Shown: positions 28,057 to 37,382 of the stretch, piece after piece | Layout of the letters: the number at the start of each line of letters is the position of its first letter | Position numbering within the stretch: the stretch's first letter is position 1 | Source: Ideonella_A sp963843805 | GTDB taxonomy: Bacteria; Pseudomonadota; Gammaproteobacteria; Burkholderiales; Burkholderiaceae_C | Length of the DNA stretch: 64,000 nt | Reading direction: 5' to 3' | NCBI GenBank assembly: GCA_963843805.1 | Contig: CAWJLY010000008.1 | Coordinates: 186,001 to 250,000, forward strand | The notes under the pieces: generated by a model | Told to the model about the DNA's origin: nothing | Database searches by the model: none | What the model saw: only the letters and a program-made list of their open reading frames with translations | Translations under genes and position numbers: made by a program

Positions 28057-29547
28057 TCATCTTGCCAACTGTCGTTCGTCCGGCTCGGACGAAGCCCGTC
28101 GGCGAAGTGTGGCAAGCAGATCGGGCAATGTTCGCGCCCATTGCAGCGCGATGAAGCCCGCGCCGATCGGGTCGCCGCAGGCACCGACCGATGGCGGACC
28201 GATGACGCGGAGGCTGGAGCGCGCAAGGCCGTCGGTGCCGATGGCGCACAGCATGTCGTCGACCGCGTAGCCCAACCCGGCCGGACCTGGTTGCAGCCAA
28301 CCTTGGTCCAGCATCCCACGCAGAAACGGGTTGCCGGTGCCGGTCGCACTGCCATCGATACCCGTGCAGTTGATCAGGGCGTCAAATGTCTCGACGATGC
28401 GAAGCGCCTGGCCCCTGGGAACATGCGCCACCTCGAGCGCATCGGCGTCGTGCGCCACGTCGATGCCTTGCACCCGCGCGGCTCGAAAGCGCACCTTGCC
28501 AGCGTGTATCGCGGCCTGCACCATGGCCTCGTTCTGCGGCGGCGACAGGAAGCGGTGGACGTCGTACCAGACCTTCAGGTGGCGCATGAAACGCCGCTTT
28601 TCGGATTCCGGCACGGTGGGCCAGAAACGCCACACACTGTCACGCAATTGCCCGAACGCGGCCAGCCAGGGCAGACCTTGGGCGGCATCCTTGCGGATGC
28701 GGTCACGAAGCGCGCGCAGCAGCGCCGGCATGCGCGGCTGCGATCCCAAATCGGCGATGAAGTCGGGCAAGTCGCCCCCCGGCGCGTCAAATGGCTGCCG
28801 ATCGCTCTGCAGGGAAGGCAACTCCCGGGTGGCCGCTTGCGCGTGCGGGCGCAGGCCGCGCCGCGACACGGCAGTGATGGGCCCGGCATGGCCCACGCGC
28901 AGCAGCGTGGAGATCACGTCCAGCGCGGTCAAGCCGCTGCCCAGCACACAAACGCGGTCAGTCGGGCGAATTTCGCCGACCACGCGCGCGATGTCCATCG
29001 GGTTGCCGATCACACCATGGCGTGCGGCCGCGCGAGCGCTGACGAAGGATGGAAGGCGTGGTGTCGGGTTGCCGGTGGCCACGATCACGAGATCGGCTTC
29101 CAGCGTGTCGCCGCCAGCCGTTTGCACTCGCCAACGGCGACCGTCGGCGCTGGCACCTGTCGCTTCGCTGCGCAGGTGGCAGATGGTCGAGCCGTTGGGC
29201 AGCCTGGCGTGGGCGAGCACCGTGGCGGCCACGAAGCTGCCGAAGTCCTTGCGTCTGGGATAGCAGCGGCCGTCCGGCAACCGAGCGGCGGGGTCGCGCT
29301 CCAGCAGCGCGCTCTCTGCGATCCAGCGAGCCAGTGCCTGTGGATCGTCGGGATCCACCGTGTGCCGATCGACCGTGGCGTTGAGCCGGTGGTCGGGGTC
29401 GTCGGCCGAGTAGGCCAGGCCGCGGCCGACCTCGGCGCGCGGCTCGATGATCGTGACCTTCACTGGCTCGGTGCTGCGCCTGACAAGTTGCACCGCGGCC
29501 GTGGCACCACTGAAGCCACCGCCGACGATGACCACTTGCGCCGCCAT
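28057..29547 (-). CDS. FAD/NAD(P)-binding oxidoreductase
   Basis: From ATG 29547 the protein has 496 residues and begins directly with the FAD-binding turn QVVIVGGGFSGATAAVQL. An upstream in-frame start at 29643 would add 32 residues without similarity. A second dinucleotide motif occurs in DRVCVLGSGLTALDVISTLL near residue 200, and a conserved ATGNPTPRLP near residue 165. The layout matches the COG4529-type FAD-NAD(P)-binding proteins, whose substrates are mostly unknown. It lies between two operons on the same strand, downstream of the FMN oxidase by 273 bases that include a long inverted repeat. Confidence 0.85.
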   Translation of the reverse strand: MAAQVVIVGGGFSGATAAVQLVRRSTEPVKVTIIEPRAEVGRGLAYSADDPDHRLNATVDRHTVDPDDPQALARWIAESALLERDPAARLPDGRCYPRRKDFGSFVAATVLAHARLPNGSTICHLRSEATGASADGRRWRVQTAGGDTLEADLVIVATGNPTPRLPSFVSARAAARHGVIGNPMDIARVVGEIRPTDRVCVLGSGLTALDVISTLLRVGHAGPITAVSRRGLRPHAQAATRELPSLQSDRQPFDAPGGDLPDFIADLGSQPRMPALLRALRDRIRKDAAQGLPWLAAFGQLRDSVWRFWPTVPESEKRRFMRHLKVWYDVHRFLSPPQNEAMVQAAIHAGKVRFRAARVQGIDVAHDADALEVAHVPRGQALRIVETFDALINCTGIDGSATGTGNPFLRGMLDQGWLQPGPAGLGYAVDDMLCAIGTDGLARSSLRVIGPPSVGACGDPIGAGFIALQWARTLPDLLATLRRRASSEPDERQLAR

Positions 29548-29733
29548 CAGCCCGCGTACCGGCAAATTGGCGCCGATGGGAGCGGATTGCTGGCGCATCT
29601 GCCGGACCGAAGTCGCGCACCACACGCCATCACAGGTAGACATTTCATTTGATCAATCCAGCGCTGCTCACGATTGCCTGAATCGCGCAGGCTCCATCGT
29701 GGATCAACCGCAGCCAGTGCCACACCTCAGTAC

Positions 29734-29781
29734 CCCATTTCACAAAGACGTGCACGTGATTTCATGTGAGCGTGAAATGGG
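29734..29781. repeat. Nested inverted repeat upstream of the FAD oxidoreductase
   Basis: The arms CCCATTTCAC (29734-29743) and GTGAAATGGG (29772-29781) are perfectly complementary. The 28-base centre contains the palindrome ACGTGCACGT (29748-29757). There is no T-run, so a terminator is less likely than an operator or an RNA structure in the leader of the leftward gene. Confidence 0.6.
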
Positions 29782-29820
29782 TACTTGGTGTCGAGAACCG
29801 GCAACGACAAGGTCAGCCGA

Positions 29821-31017
29821 TCACAACCGAGCAATCACAGCTTGCTCGCCTCTGAAAAACGTCGGGACCGTACCGAGCGCTGAGGCACTCGTCGGGTCCG
29901 CAAGCAGCACCTGGTGCAAACGCTTGTCTTCAAGCGAGCATAGCCCCGTCTGGGCCATCGCGATGGAGAGCTCCTGGCTCAGCACATCCCAGAGGCGGAG
30001 CAGCCCCTCTTCCCCGGCGGCCGCGATGGCGAACTGCAGGATGCGCCCGAAAAACGTGAAATCCGCTCCGAGCGCACAGGCTTTCAGCACGTCTTCTCCC
30101 GAGCGCAGCCCGCTGTCGTAGAACAGCGGGAAGTCCGCGCCGACAGCGGCCCGGATGTCGACCAGCGCAGTAATGGCAGGGGGCGCGCTTTCAAGCTGCC
30201 GCGCGCCGTGGCTCGAGACCTGGATCGCATCGACGCCCTTGGTTTTGAGATTTTGCGCGTCTTCGGCGTCCAGTACGCCTTTGACCACGAGTTTCCCCTT
30301 CCACATGGCCCGCAGCTTGTCGAGCGTTGCCCAATCGGCCTTGGCGCGGCTTTCCGTGCGGTCGAATGTGTAGCCGTCCATCAGAAAATTCGCCATTTGC
30401 GGGCGACCGTTGATGAGGCCCGCCAATGACCAGCGCGGGTGCATGGCAAAGTCGAAGAACTGGCGCGGTCCGATTCGAAACGGCATGGTGAAGCCATGGC
30501 GCAACTCGCGCGGACGACGACCCACTTCGGCCACGTCGACGGTCAGCACGATGGTTTGATAACCCGCGGCCTGGGCGCGTTGCGCCAGTTTGAAAGTGCC
30601 GCTGCCATCGCCACTGAAATAGAGTTGAAACCACGCGTGTCCCTCGGCGGTTTCAATCAACGTCTCCAGCGGGGTGGAAGCAACCGTGGAAACACCGAGC
30701 GGCACCGCATCACGCGCAGCCAGGCGTGCCAACATCAGGTCGGCGCCGGGAGCTGCCAGGTTGCACATCGCCATCGGCGAAATGCCGAAGGGTCGTTTGG
30801 TTCTCGCACCGAAGAGCGTGGTTCCGAGCGCTCTCTGGCTGACATCCGTCAGGATGCGAGGTCTCAAGCAGATCGACTCGAATGCGGCCCGCAATCGATG
30901 CAGCCCGCTTTCATTCCCCGCAGCGCCGTCGATGTAGTCGAACACCATCCACGGCAGGTTCTTTGAAGCAAGGCGCCGCGCGTCCTCGGCAGAATGAATC
31001 CGCGCAGCGCCGCCCAT
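29821..31017 (-). CDS. FMN-dependent alpha-hydroxy-acid oxidase/dehydrogenase
   Basis: This 398-residue enzyme oxidises an (S)-2-hydroxy acid to the 2-oxo acid. The family barrel is complete: FDYIDGAAGNE near residue 27, FGISPMAMCNLAAPGAD near 80, and WFQLYFSG near 130. KGKLVVKGVLDAEDA carries the catalytic lysine near 240. VSSHGARQLESAPP holds the catalytic histidine and arginine near 265 (canonical SNHGGRQL is SSHGARQL here), and DSGLRSGEDVLKACALGAD follows. The ATG overlaps the comE-like stop by one base, so it is coupled to the decarboxylase genes. Substrate by context could be sulfolactate or another hydroxy acid. Confidence 0.92.
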   Translation of the reverse strand: MGGAARIHSAEDARRLASKNLPWMVFDYIDGAAGNESGLHRLRAAFESICLRPRILTDVSQRALGTTLFGARTKRPFGISPMAMCNLAAPGADLMLARLAARDAVPLGVSTVASTPLETLIETAEGHAWFQLYFSGDGSGTFKLAQRAQAAGYQTIVLTVDVAEVGRRPRELRHGFTMPFRIGPRQFFDFAMHPRWSLAGLINGRPQMANFLMDGYTFDRTESRAKADWATLDKLRAMWKGKLVVKGVLDAEDAQNLKTKGVDAIQVSSHGARQLESAPPAITALVDIRAAVGADFPLFYDSGLRSGEDVLKACALGADFTFFGRILQFAIAAAGEEGLLRLWDVLSQELSIAMAQTGLCSLEDKRLHQVLLADPTSASALGTVPTFFRGEQAVIARL

Positions 31018-31571
31018 CAAGCCGCCACGGCTTTCATGAAGCGGTCGCGGATCACCACCGGGTCCATCGTGATCACGGGCACCTTGATGTTGCCGCTTTC
31101 GCACTTGGCGACGATGATCGTCATCTTGTCGCCGGCGAGCGCTTCTTTCAGTGCCTTGCCCGTGTCTTCGGCCTCCACTTCGACCACGTTGTCGCAACCA
31201 CAGGCACGGGCCACCGCCGCCAGCGAGGTTTTCTTGCCCGCATAGGTGGGTTGATCGCCGGTGGAACCATAACTGCCGTTGTCGATGATCAGCAGGATGT
31301 AGTTGTTCGCGACGTTGTTGGCGATCGTCGGCAAGGTGCCGAGATTGGTCAGAACCGAGCCGTCTCCGTCAATCGAGATGACCTTTTTCTGCTGCGCCAA
31401 TGCCAGCCCGAAGCCGATGGACGAAGACAGGCCCATCGTGCCGAGCATGTAGAAATTGCTTGGCTGGTCACCGAACATGTGCAGTTCCTGGCTGGGCAGG
31501 CCGATGTTGCACACCACCAGTTGGCCTCGCAGGATTGGTGCGATGTCTTTCAAGATTTCAGAGCGGTTCAT
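31017..31571 (-). CDS. comE: Sulfopyruvate decarboxylase beta-type subunit (ThDP-binding)
   Basis: This 184-residue protein is the thiamine-diphosphate-binding half of a split 2-oxo-acid decarboxylase. The ThDP motif runs from IDGDGSVLTNLG to LLIIDNGSYGSTG, that is GDG, about 25 residues, then N. The stretch FYMLGTMGLSSSIGFGLALA matches ComE-type sulfopyruvate decarboxylases. The ATG at 31571 overlaps the alpha-subunit stop. Known relatives decarboxylate sulfopyruvate to sulfoacetaldehyde, or phosphonopyruvate in single-chain forms; the exact substrate is not proven. Confidence 0.83.
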   Translation of the reverse strand: MNRSEILKDIAPILRGQLVVCNIGLPSQELHMFGDQPSNFYMLGTMGLSSSIGFGLALAQQKKVISIDGDGSVLTNLGTLPTIANNVANNYILLIIDNGSYGSTGDQPTYAGKKTSLAAVARACGCDNVVEVEAEDTGKALKEALAGDKMTIIVAKCESGNIKVPVITMDPVVIRDRFMKAVAA

Positions 31572-32071
31572 TCTCCGTACCCTCCCCAGAAACTGGCATC
31601 GGTCAGGATGGCGACCGGTTTGTTGCACATGAACGTGTATTTCAAAATCGTGTCGAGTTCGTCGACGTCGGATTTCTTGTGAAAGTGATAGGTCGGTATG
31701 TGCAGCTGCGCGAGCAGCGCCTTGGTGTGCACGGCCATTTCAACCTGGCAGGCCACCGGTTCGCGCAGCTCGCCGCGATAGCTGATCAGCATGGGCAGCG
31801 GCATCCGGTAGAACTGGATCAGCGTCGCCAGCGTGTTGATGGTGACCCCGATCGCCGTGTTCTGCATGATGATCGCAGGCCGCTTGCCGCCCATGAACGC
31901 GCCAGCGCACAGTCCCATGCCTTCGTTTTCATTGTTGGACGGCACATGCAGAATCTGCTCGTGCCGATCGATCTCTTCGATCACGCCGGCAAGCTGTTTG
32001 CACGGCACGGTGGTCACGAACGAGATGTTGTTCGCAACAAGATCATCCGCGATCTTCTTGTTTACGCTCAT
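31568..32071 (-). CDS. comD: Sulfopyruvate decarboxylase alpha-type subunit
   Basis: This 167-residue protein forms the pyrimidine-binding half of the decarboxylase. It shows the ComD-like VTTVPCKQLAGVIEEID near residue 20 and the catalytic glutamate in PSNNENEGMGLCAGAFMGGK near residue 50. QNTAIGVTINTLATL follows near residue 75. It is the first gene of a coupled group comD-comE-FMN oxidase, each stop overlapping the next start. The same type of pair occurs in coenzyme M synthesis in methanogens and in sulfolactate breakdown in bacteria. Confidence 0.83.
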   Translation of the reverse strand: MSVNKKIADDLVANNISFVTTVPCKQLAGVIEEIDRHEQILHVPSNNENEGMGLCAGAFMGGKRPAIIMQNTAIGVTINTLATLIQFYRMPLPMLISYRGELREPVACQVEMAVHTKALLAQLHIPTYHFHKKSDVDELDTILKYTFMCNKPVAILTDASFWGGYGE

Positions 32072-32233
32072 TGGCTACTCCTGGTTTTAAGCATTGCACT
32101 CACGGCGGGTTGTCAGACCGCAATCTAAGCCATATCGAAAAACGGTCATGAACGAGCTCGCGCAAAAGGCGTCGGCCGTCAACTCTGAAACAGCGTTCGC
32201 GACGCCTCGCGCATCACGCGACATTCGCGTTCC

Positions 32234-33678
32234 TCATCTCAACAGAACGCCCGGGTTGAGTATGCCGTGGGGATCGAGCGCCTGCTTGATCGCCCGCATC
32301 GCGTTCAGCTTCGCTGCGCTGGCATAGGTCTGCAGGTCATCCACTTTCAACCGTCCGATGCCGTGTTCAGCGCTGATCGAGCCGGCGCATTGCACCGTGG
32401 CCTCGTCGATCGCGATGCGGATCGGCGTCGATGACGCCGGGGTTGGCAGCGACGAATCCGGCCTTCGCCACACCTTCGGGAGGAAAAACATTGTGGTGGA
32501 TGTTGCCGTCGCCGATGTGACCGTAGCTGTTGATGCGCAGGCCGGGGTAGACCTTCGCCACCGTCTCGAGTGGCCAAGGTGATGAATGCCTCGACACGAG
32601 AAATGGCGACCGACGTGTCGCTGCTGCAGACAGCGCCTGTCAGTCGATTCGCCTCGGGTGTGTTCTCGCGCAGCGCCCAAAGCTTCATCCGCTGGCTTTC
32701 CGATTCAGCCAGCACCGCGTCGGACAGCAGACCATCCTCCATGCAGACCGCTAGCGCCTCTTCGACATCGGCGCGCAAGCCGGCGCGCCCGCTGGCCTCG
32801 ACCAGCAGATACCAGGGATGGTGCTCGGCAAACGGCAGGCTCAGATCTGAAAAATGGCCGGTCACCAGTTTGATTCCGAAATCGCTCAGCAGCTCCAGCG
32901 CGCCGATGCTGCCGCCCAGCATGCGGGCGAGGCGGTGATAGAGCCGAAGTGCGTCGCCGGGCGAAGCGATGGCGCACAGCGCGGTGACGGTTTCGGGATC
33001 GACGGGCTTCACAACCAGCGTCGCCGCGGTGATGACGCCAAGCGTGCCTTCGCTGCCGATCAGCAGATGCCTCAGGTTGTAGCCGGTGTTGTCCTTGCGC
33101 AGCGGTTCAAGCTCGCTGATCACCTCGCCGTTGGCCAGCACCGCCTCGATCCCGAGACAGAGATCGCGCGCATTGCCGTGCCGCACCACCTGGATGCCGC
33201 CCGCATTGGTCGCCAGATTGCCGCCGATGGTGCAACTCCCCTTCGACGCCATGCTGAGCGGGAACATCAGGCCGTGCGCCGCCGCCGCGTTGTGCACGTC
33301 CTCCAGAATGCAGCCCGCTTCGACGGTCATGACGCCGTCTTCTGCATTGATCTGGCGCACCCGGTTCATCCGCTCCAGCGACAAGATGATCGCATGGCCG
33401 CTGTCGATCGACAGCTGGCCTGCCACCACGCCGGTCCCACCCCCGTAAGGGATGACGCTCGCACCGGCTGCAGCGCAAATCTGCAGGATCGCGGCAACCT
33501 CCTGCGTCGAGCGCGGCAGCGCCACCAGACAGGCCGAGCCGACAAAGCGGTCACGCGGATCGCTGAAATAGCGCTGCGCATCGGCCCCGGATTTCCAGCC
33601 TCGATCGCCGACAACCGCCTTGATCGCATCCAGAACCGCGGCTGCCGGCTCCCCGAAATCCGTGCTGATGACTGTCAT
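32234..33678 (-). CDS. GlcD-type FAD-linked hydroxy-acid dehydrogenase, two apparent frameshifts
   Basis: The N-terminal FAD domain (VVGDRGWKSGADAQRYFSDPRD; ASVIPYGGGTGVVAGQ; MTVEAGCILEDVHNAAAAHG; GSCTIGGNLATNAGGIQVVRHG) and the C-terminal part (INSYGHIGDGNIHHNV; SISAEHGIGRLK; LDPHGILNPGV) belong to one glycolate oxidase/D-lactate dehydrogenase-type protein of about 480 residues. The frame changes near 32575 and 32430; in both cases the downstream frame is offset by +1. Start is ATG 33678. It lies upstream of comDE on the same strand, so it may oxidise the other enantiomer of the same hydroxy acid. Confidence 0.85.
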
Positions 33679-33905
33679 GCGCCTTGTTCTCCGTGTGGCT
33701 GGTCTTGGCAATCCGATTGTCACGGCGGCTTCCGATGCCAGCCAGTGTGAGCGCGTGATCGCGCCCATCGTCCCGTCAAGCGTGTCAATCGTGCACTGCG
33801 CCTCTAGAGCATCCATGTTACCGGCGGTCTGACAGCTCTACCAAGCGCAGCCGAGTTTCGGAGCCAATGTAGGCAACACGCAAGAGATTGATCAAAAAGA
33901 CAAAA

Positions 33906-33933
33906 GGGTCAGCACGCGATAACGTGCTGACCC
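33906..33933 (-). terminator. Rho-independent terminator of tRNA-Arg
   Basis: GGGTCAGCACG and CGTGCTGACCC form a perfect 11-bp stem with a 6-base loop. On the minus strand it is followed by TTTTGTCTTTTT. It lies about ten bases past the tRNA 3' end. Confidence 0.9.
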
Positions 33934-33943
33934 CTGTCTTTTC

Positions 33944-34020
33944 TGGTGCGGCTGGCAGGATTCGAACCCACGACCCCTTGGTTCGTAGCCAAGTACTCTA
34001 TCCAACTGAGCTACAGCCGC
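33944..34020 (-). tRNA. tRNA-Arg(ACG)
   Basis: The minus strand folds as a full cloverleaf. The acceptor GCGGCTG pairs with CAGCCGC, the D arm contains GCTCAGTTGGATAGAGT, and the anticodon stem CTTGG/CCAAG encloses loop CTACGAA with anticodon ACG. The T arm is GTGGG-TTCGAAT-CCTGC. The 3' CCA is encoded (33944-33946). A strong terminator follows. Confidence 0.97.
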
Positions 34021-34064
34021 GAAGCCTCGCAGTATATCAGAATCGCCGGCATTCAGACATTCGG

Positions 34065-35318
34065 TCAAGCCAATCGCGCCGCTGCTTCGAGCAATTCGGC
34101 GGCCTGGGCGTGCGTCGTCCTGGTCGCGCGCAATTCGCGCCAGTTGGACCAGCGCGTCGCGCCGCGCGGCGGGTCGCCAGTTGATCATCGGCGGCAGCCT
34201 GTTCGAGCAGCCGTCGCGCCTTGCCCCACAGTTGGCGCTGCGCCAGCGCGCTGCCCACCGCATGAGCGACCGCGCCCTCGGTGGGGAATGCCTGCGCAGC
34301 AGCTTTCCAGGCGGGGCAACCAGTCGGGGCCGATGCCTGCGCTGGCTTCGGCCAGCGCACCGCTCAGCGAGGCGCGTTCGTCGGCGCCGAGTGCCGCCAG
34401 CTGATCCCAGAACGGGCGAAGCCAGCCACGCGCTTCGTCGGTTCCACCGAGCTTGACGGCGCCGCGCACGGCATGGGCGGCGATGAAGGCGTCGCGCCTT
34501 TCGGCGGGGTCGAACTGCTGCCAGATCTGCCGCAGCTGATCCATGTCGCGCGCGCCGCTGAGCGATTCGCAAGCCAGCGAGCGCAGCAGGCTTTGCGCCG
34601 CCAGTTTCGAGAAGCCCTGGTGCTTGGCGAGCAGACGCGCCGTTCGCAAGGCCTCCAGGGGTTGGCGCGCCAAGCCGGGTGGCCTGCAGTTTCAGCCGCA
34701 GCGCATGGGTTCGCCGCGACACCCCCGGCGGCAGCTCGGCCGAGCAGCGCCAGCGCGCGGTCGGCATCGCGGTCGTCGAGCGCAAATTCGGCGGCCAGCA
34801 GCCGTGCGCCCTCTTCGGCCGAGCGCGCCGCCGGGCTGCGCTGCGACAGGTCGAGCGCCTTGGCCAGTTGCTGATCGCGCTGCAGGCGGTTTTGCAGGCG
34901 GTGCGCGCTGCCGGCATGCAGCAGATGGGCCAGCACGGTGAAATCGTTGTCCTGCGCCAGCTCGGGCGTATCGGCCTGGATCGCCAGCGCGCGTTGCGCG
35001 GCGTTGGCCGAGCGGCTGTAGCGGCCACCGAAATATTGCGCCAGCGATTCGCGCAAGGCGGCCTGCGCACTGCGGTCGCGGCGCGAGGTTCGCCATTCGT
35101 GAGCGCGCTGCGGCAGACCGGTCAAGCACGCTGACGGCCTGCATCACGGTGACCAGCACGAAGCAGGTGCCGAGCAGCAGCAGGATGAACAGGTTCAGCG
35201 ACATGTCGAAGCGCCAGCCACTCCAGTAGAAGCTGGCCAGGCCATCGTTGCTGCCGAGCGAGGTGGCGGCGACCACCGCGGCAACGAACAGCAGGACCAG
35301 CCAGATGACGGCGCGCAT
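34065..35318 (-). CDS. hemY: HemY tetratricopeptide protein, multiple apparent frameshifts
   Basis: HemY of proteobacteria is an inner-membrane TPR protein encoded with haem genes; its role in the pathway is indirect and poorly defined. The N-terminus MRAVIWLVLLFVAAVVAATSL and a second helix FILLLLGTCFVLVTVMQAV are intact in one frame. TPR-like helices follow in other frames (ALRESLAQYFGGRYSRSANA; ARLLAAEFALDDRDADRALA; LRQIWQQFDPAERRD; ALAQRQLWGKARRLLEQAAA). The end ELLEAAARLA stops at 34065. About five frame changes are needed. Length after correction would be about 415 residues, normal for the family. Confidence 0.8.
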
Positions 35319-35330
35319 GTGTCAGGCCGC

Positions 35331-36516
35331 CTAGCGCCCGGCTGCCGCAGTCAGTGCAGCCAGCGTGTCGTCGGGCAGCGGAATGGCACCCTGGCGCGAC
35401 TGCGCGGCGATCTGCCGCAATTGCTCGAGCGCCAGCTGGGTGCGACGCGAACTGATGTCGTAGAAACGTTCGATCGCGCCGAGAGCGGTGCGCAGATCGG
35501 CCTGCGCACTGTCGAACTGCCGGCTCAGCATCGCCAGCCGGGCGTTGAGCAGGCGAAGTTTCAGGTTCTCGCGCAGAAAATACGACTGCTCCGGCGCGAT
35601 CAGCATCGCCTCCGGATGATCGACCCGGGTGACCCGCAGCAGCGCCCGCACTTCGGCCCAGATGCGTTCGCCGAGCGCGGTTCCAGGCGTCGAGGCTGGC
35701 CCAGTCGGGCCACCATCGCCGGCGCCGACGCTGCCGAAGACGGCGTGCTCGCCGCGGCGGCCGACGACTTGCCGGCGCGGGCGGCGGGCGCGACCGGCTT
35801 TGGACCGGCCGACATCCGCCGCGGCTCGGCTGACGACAACATGCGGCAATTCGTCGACCATGCGGATCACTTCGTCGAGCTTGATCAGCAAGCTGCCGAT
35901 ATCGGCCATGCCGACCTTGCGAATGCGATCGAGATCGCGCGCAATCGCGCGGCGCACGCCTTCGAGACGCGGCTGGTTGTAGCGAGCCAGGCGCTCTTCA
36001 GACTGGCGCAGGGTCGCCACCAGCGGCTCGGCGCTGCCGCTGAGCAGGCTTTGCTGCTGCGCCACGCGCAAGCGCCGATTCGATTTCGACGACGATATTT
36101 TCGTCGCGCGAGCGCGACAGCGAAACGATCAGATCGTCGAGCTGGCCGCGCTGCACGCCGACTTCGGACAACCGCGCCTCGAGCAGCGAGACCTTGGCAG
36201 TCGACTCGCGCAGGCCTTCGAGCGTCTGCTGCGACAGCATCCGCGCCTCGGTGGCCTGCTGCTGGATATCGCGCTGGCGCAGCACCAGTTCCTGCTCGAG
36301 CAGCCTGACCCGCTGGTCGGCACGCCAGGCCAGCGCCAGGCCGCGACGCCGACCAGCAGCGCGAGCGCGACCAGCACGATCAACGCGGCGTTCGGCCGCC
36401 GGCCGCCGCAGCGGCGGCCGCCGTCGCCGCAGGCGGCACGGCCGGCGGCACGATCGGCGACGACGACGCGCGGACTGGCGGGCTGGGATCGTGCGGTGGA
36501 TGACGGGGTCGCTCAC
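35331..36516 (-). CDS. hemX: HemX (uroporphyrinogen-III C-methyltransferase-like membrane protein), frameshifted
   Basis: HemX is an inner-membrane protein with a short cytoplasmic start, one helix and a long periplasmic coiled coil. The proline/alanine-rich N-terminus (PSPPVRASSSPIVPPAVPP), the membrane helix (LIVLVALALLVGVAAW) and the coiled coil (RVRLLEQELVLRQRDIQQQA; STAKVSLLEARLSEVG) are visible. The C-terminal domain (YFLRENLKLRLLNARLAML; QFDSAQADLRTALGAIERFY) is also present. They lie in different frames with shifts near 36065, 36360, 36500 and probably twice in the linker at 35700-35840. The likely start is GTG 36516, overlapping the hemD stop. Confidence 0.78.
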
Positions 36517-37325
36517 GGGGCGCGGCGCGGGGCACTGGGACAATCCAGCGGGGCCCGTGATTGTATGCAGGCGACGACATCGGCCAACCCGGGCGGCTGC
36601 GCAGCACGCTCGCAAATCCGGCGGCAACGCGCGGCCTCGGCGATTCGCGGGTGGGTGGCCAGCGCACACGATGCGGCCAACGCGCCGCGCAAGGCGTCAT
36701 CCGCCGGCGCAGCTTGGCGCGCAGCAGATTGGCAACCGCTTCGCTGCTGCTGAAGAACCAGAGGTGCCCGGCCGGCTCGCGCCAGGCGCCTCGCACCAGC
36801 GTGTCGCGCACCTGCGCCGGCGAGTTGCGCCTCGCCGCGCCGATAGGCGGCCAGAAATTGCACTTCGGCGCCGGCTTCGCGCAGCCGCTCGGCCAGCCAG
36901 TTGCGCCCGCCATCGCCGCGAACGATCAGCACCCGCGCGCCGTGCCAGTCCGACCGCCGCAGCGTTGCCACAGGGCTTCCGAATCGAAGTCTTCGGCATC
37001 AGCGGCACGGCTCGATCAGCGATCGATCGGCGACGCCCTGCTGCGCGCAGGATCGCGCTGGTTCCCGGGCCTGGCGCTGCCGCGCGCAGCGACGGCCGGC
37101 CAGCGACGCCCGGCCGGCCGGCGCGCAAAAAACTGCGTCACCGCATTCGGGCGAGACGAAAACCAGCAGCGACCAATCGATCGATCGCCGGCCCACACCG
37201 CGTCGACCGCGGCCGGATCGGGCGCCGCGGCGATGCCGATCAACGGCGCGGCCACCGCATCGATGCCATGTGCGTGCAGGGCGCGAACCCAGGCCAGCGC
37301 CTGTTCGACGCGGCCGCGTCACCAA
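36513..37325 (-). CDS. hemD: Uroporphyrinogen-III synthase HemD, frameshifted
   Basis: HemD closes hydroxymethylbilane into uroporphyrinogen III. Recognisable pieces in successive frames are VTRP at the start, VEQALAWVRALHAHGIDAVA, and PLIGIAAAPDPAAVDAVWAG. DWSLLVFVSPNAVTQFF follows, then GARVLIVRGDGGRNWLAERL with REAGAEVQFLAAYRR, HLWFFSSSEAVANLL, and a final ALATHPRIAEAA. The first shift, after TRP, is a single extra base. The likely start is TTG 37325. The position between hemC and hemX is the standard one. Sequence alone gives no intact frame. Confidence 0.78.
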
Positions 37326-37382
37326 TACCTGCGGCCCGCCGCGTGCGGCGTCGACGCTCGATCGTCGGCAGGCTGCACGGCC

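Noticed and set aside
16796..33966. Prophage or integrative element with its own integrase
   Set aside because: No integrase, phage, conjugation or toxin-antitoxin gene is present; only the tRNA repeat hints at integration.
33892..35070. 392-residue frame running from hemY through the tRNA
   Set aside because: It crosses the tRNA-Arg and its terminator and only carries parts of hemY because of frameshifts.
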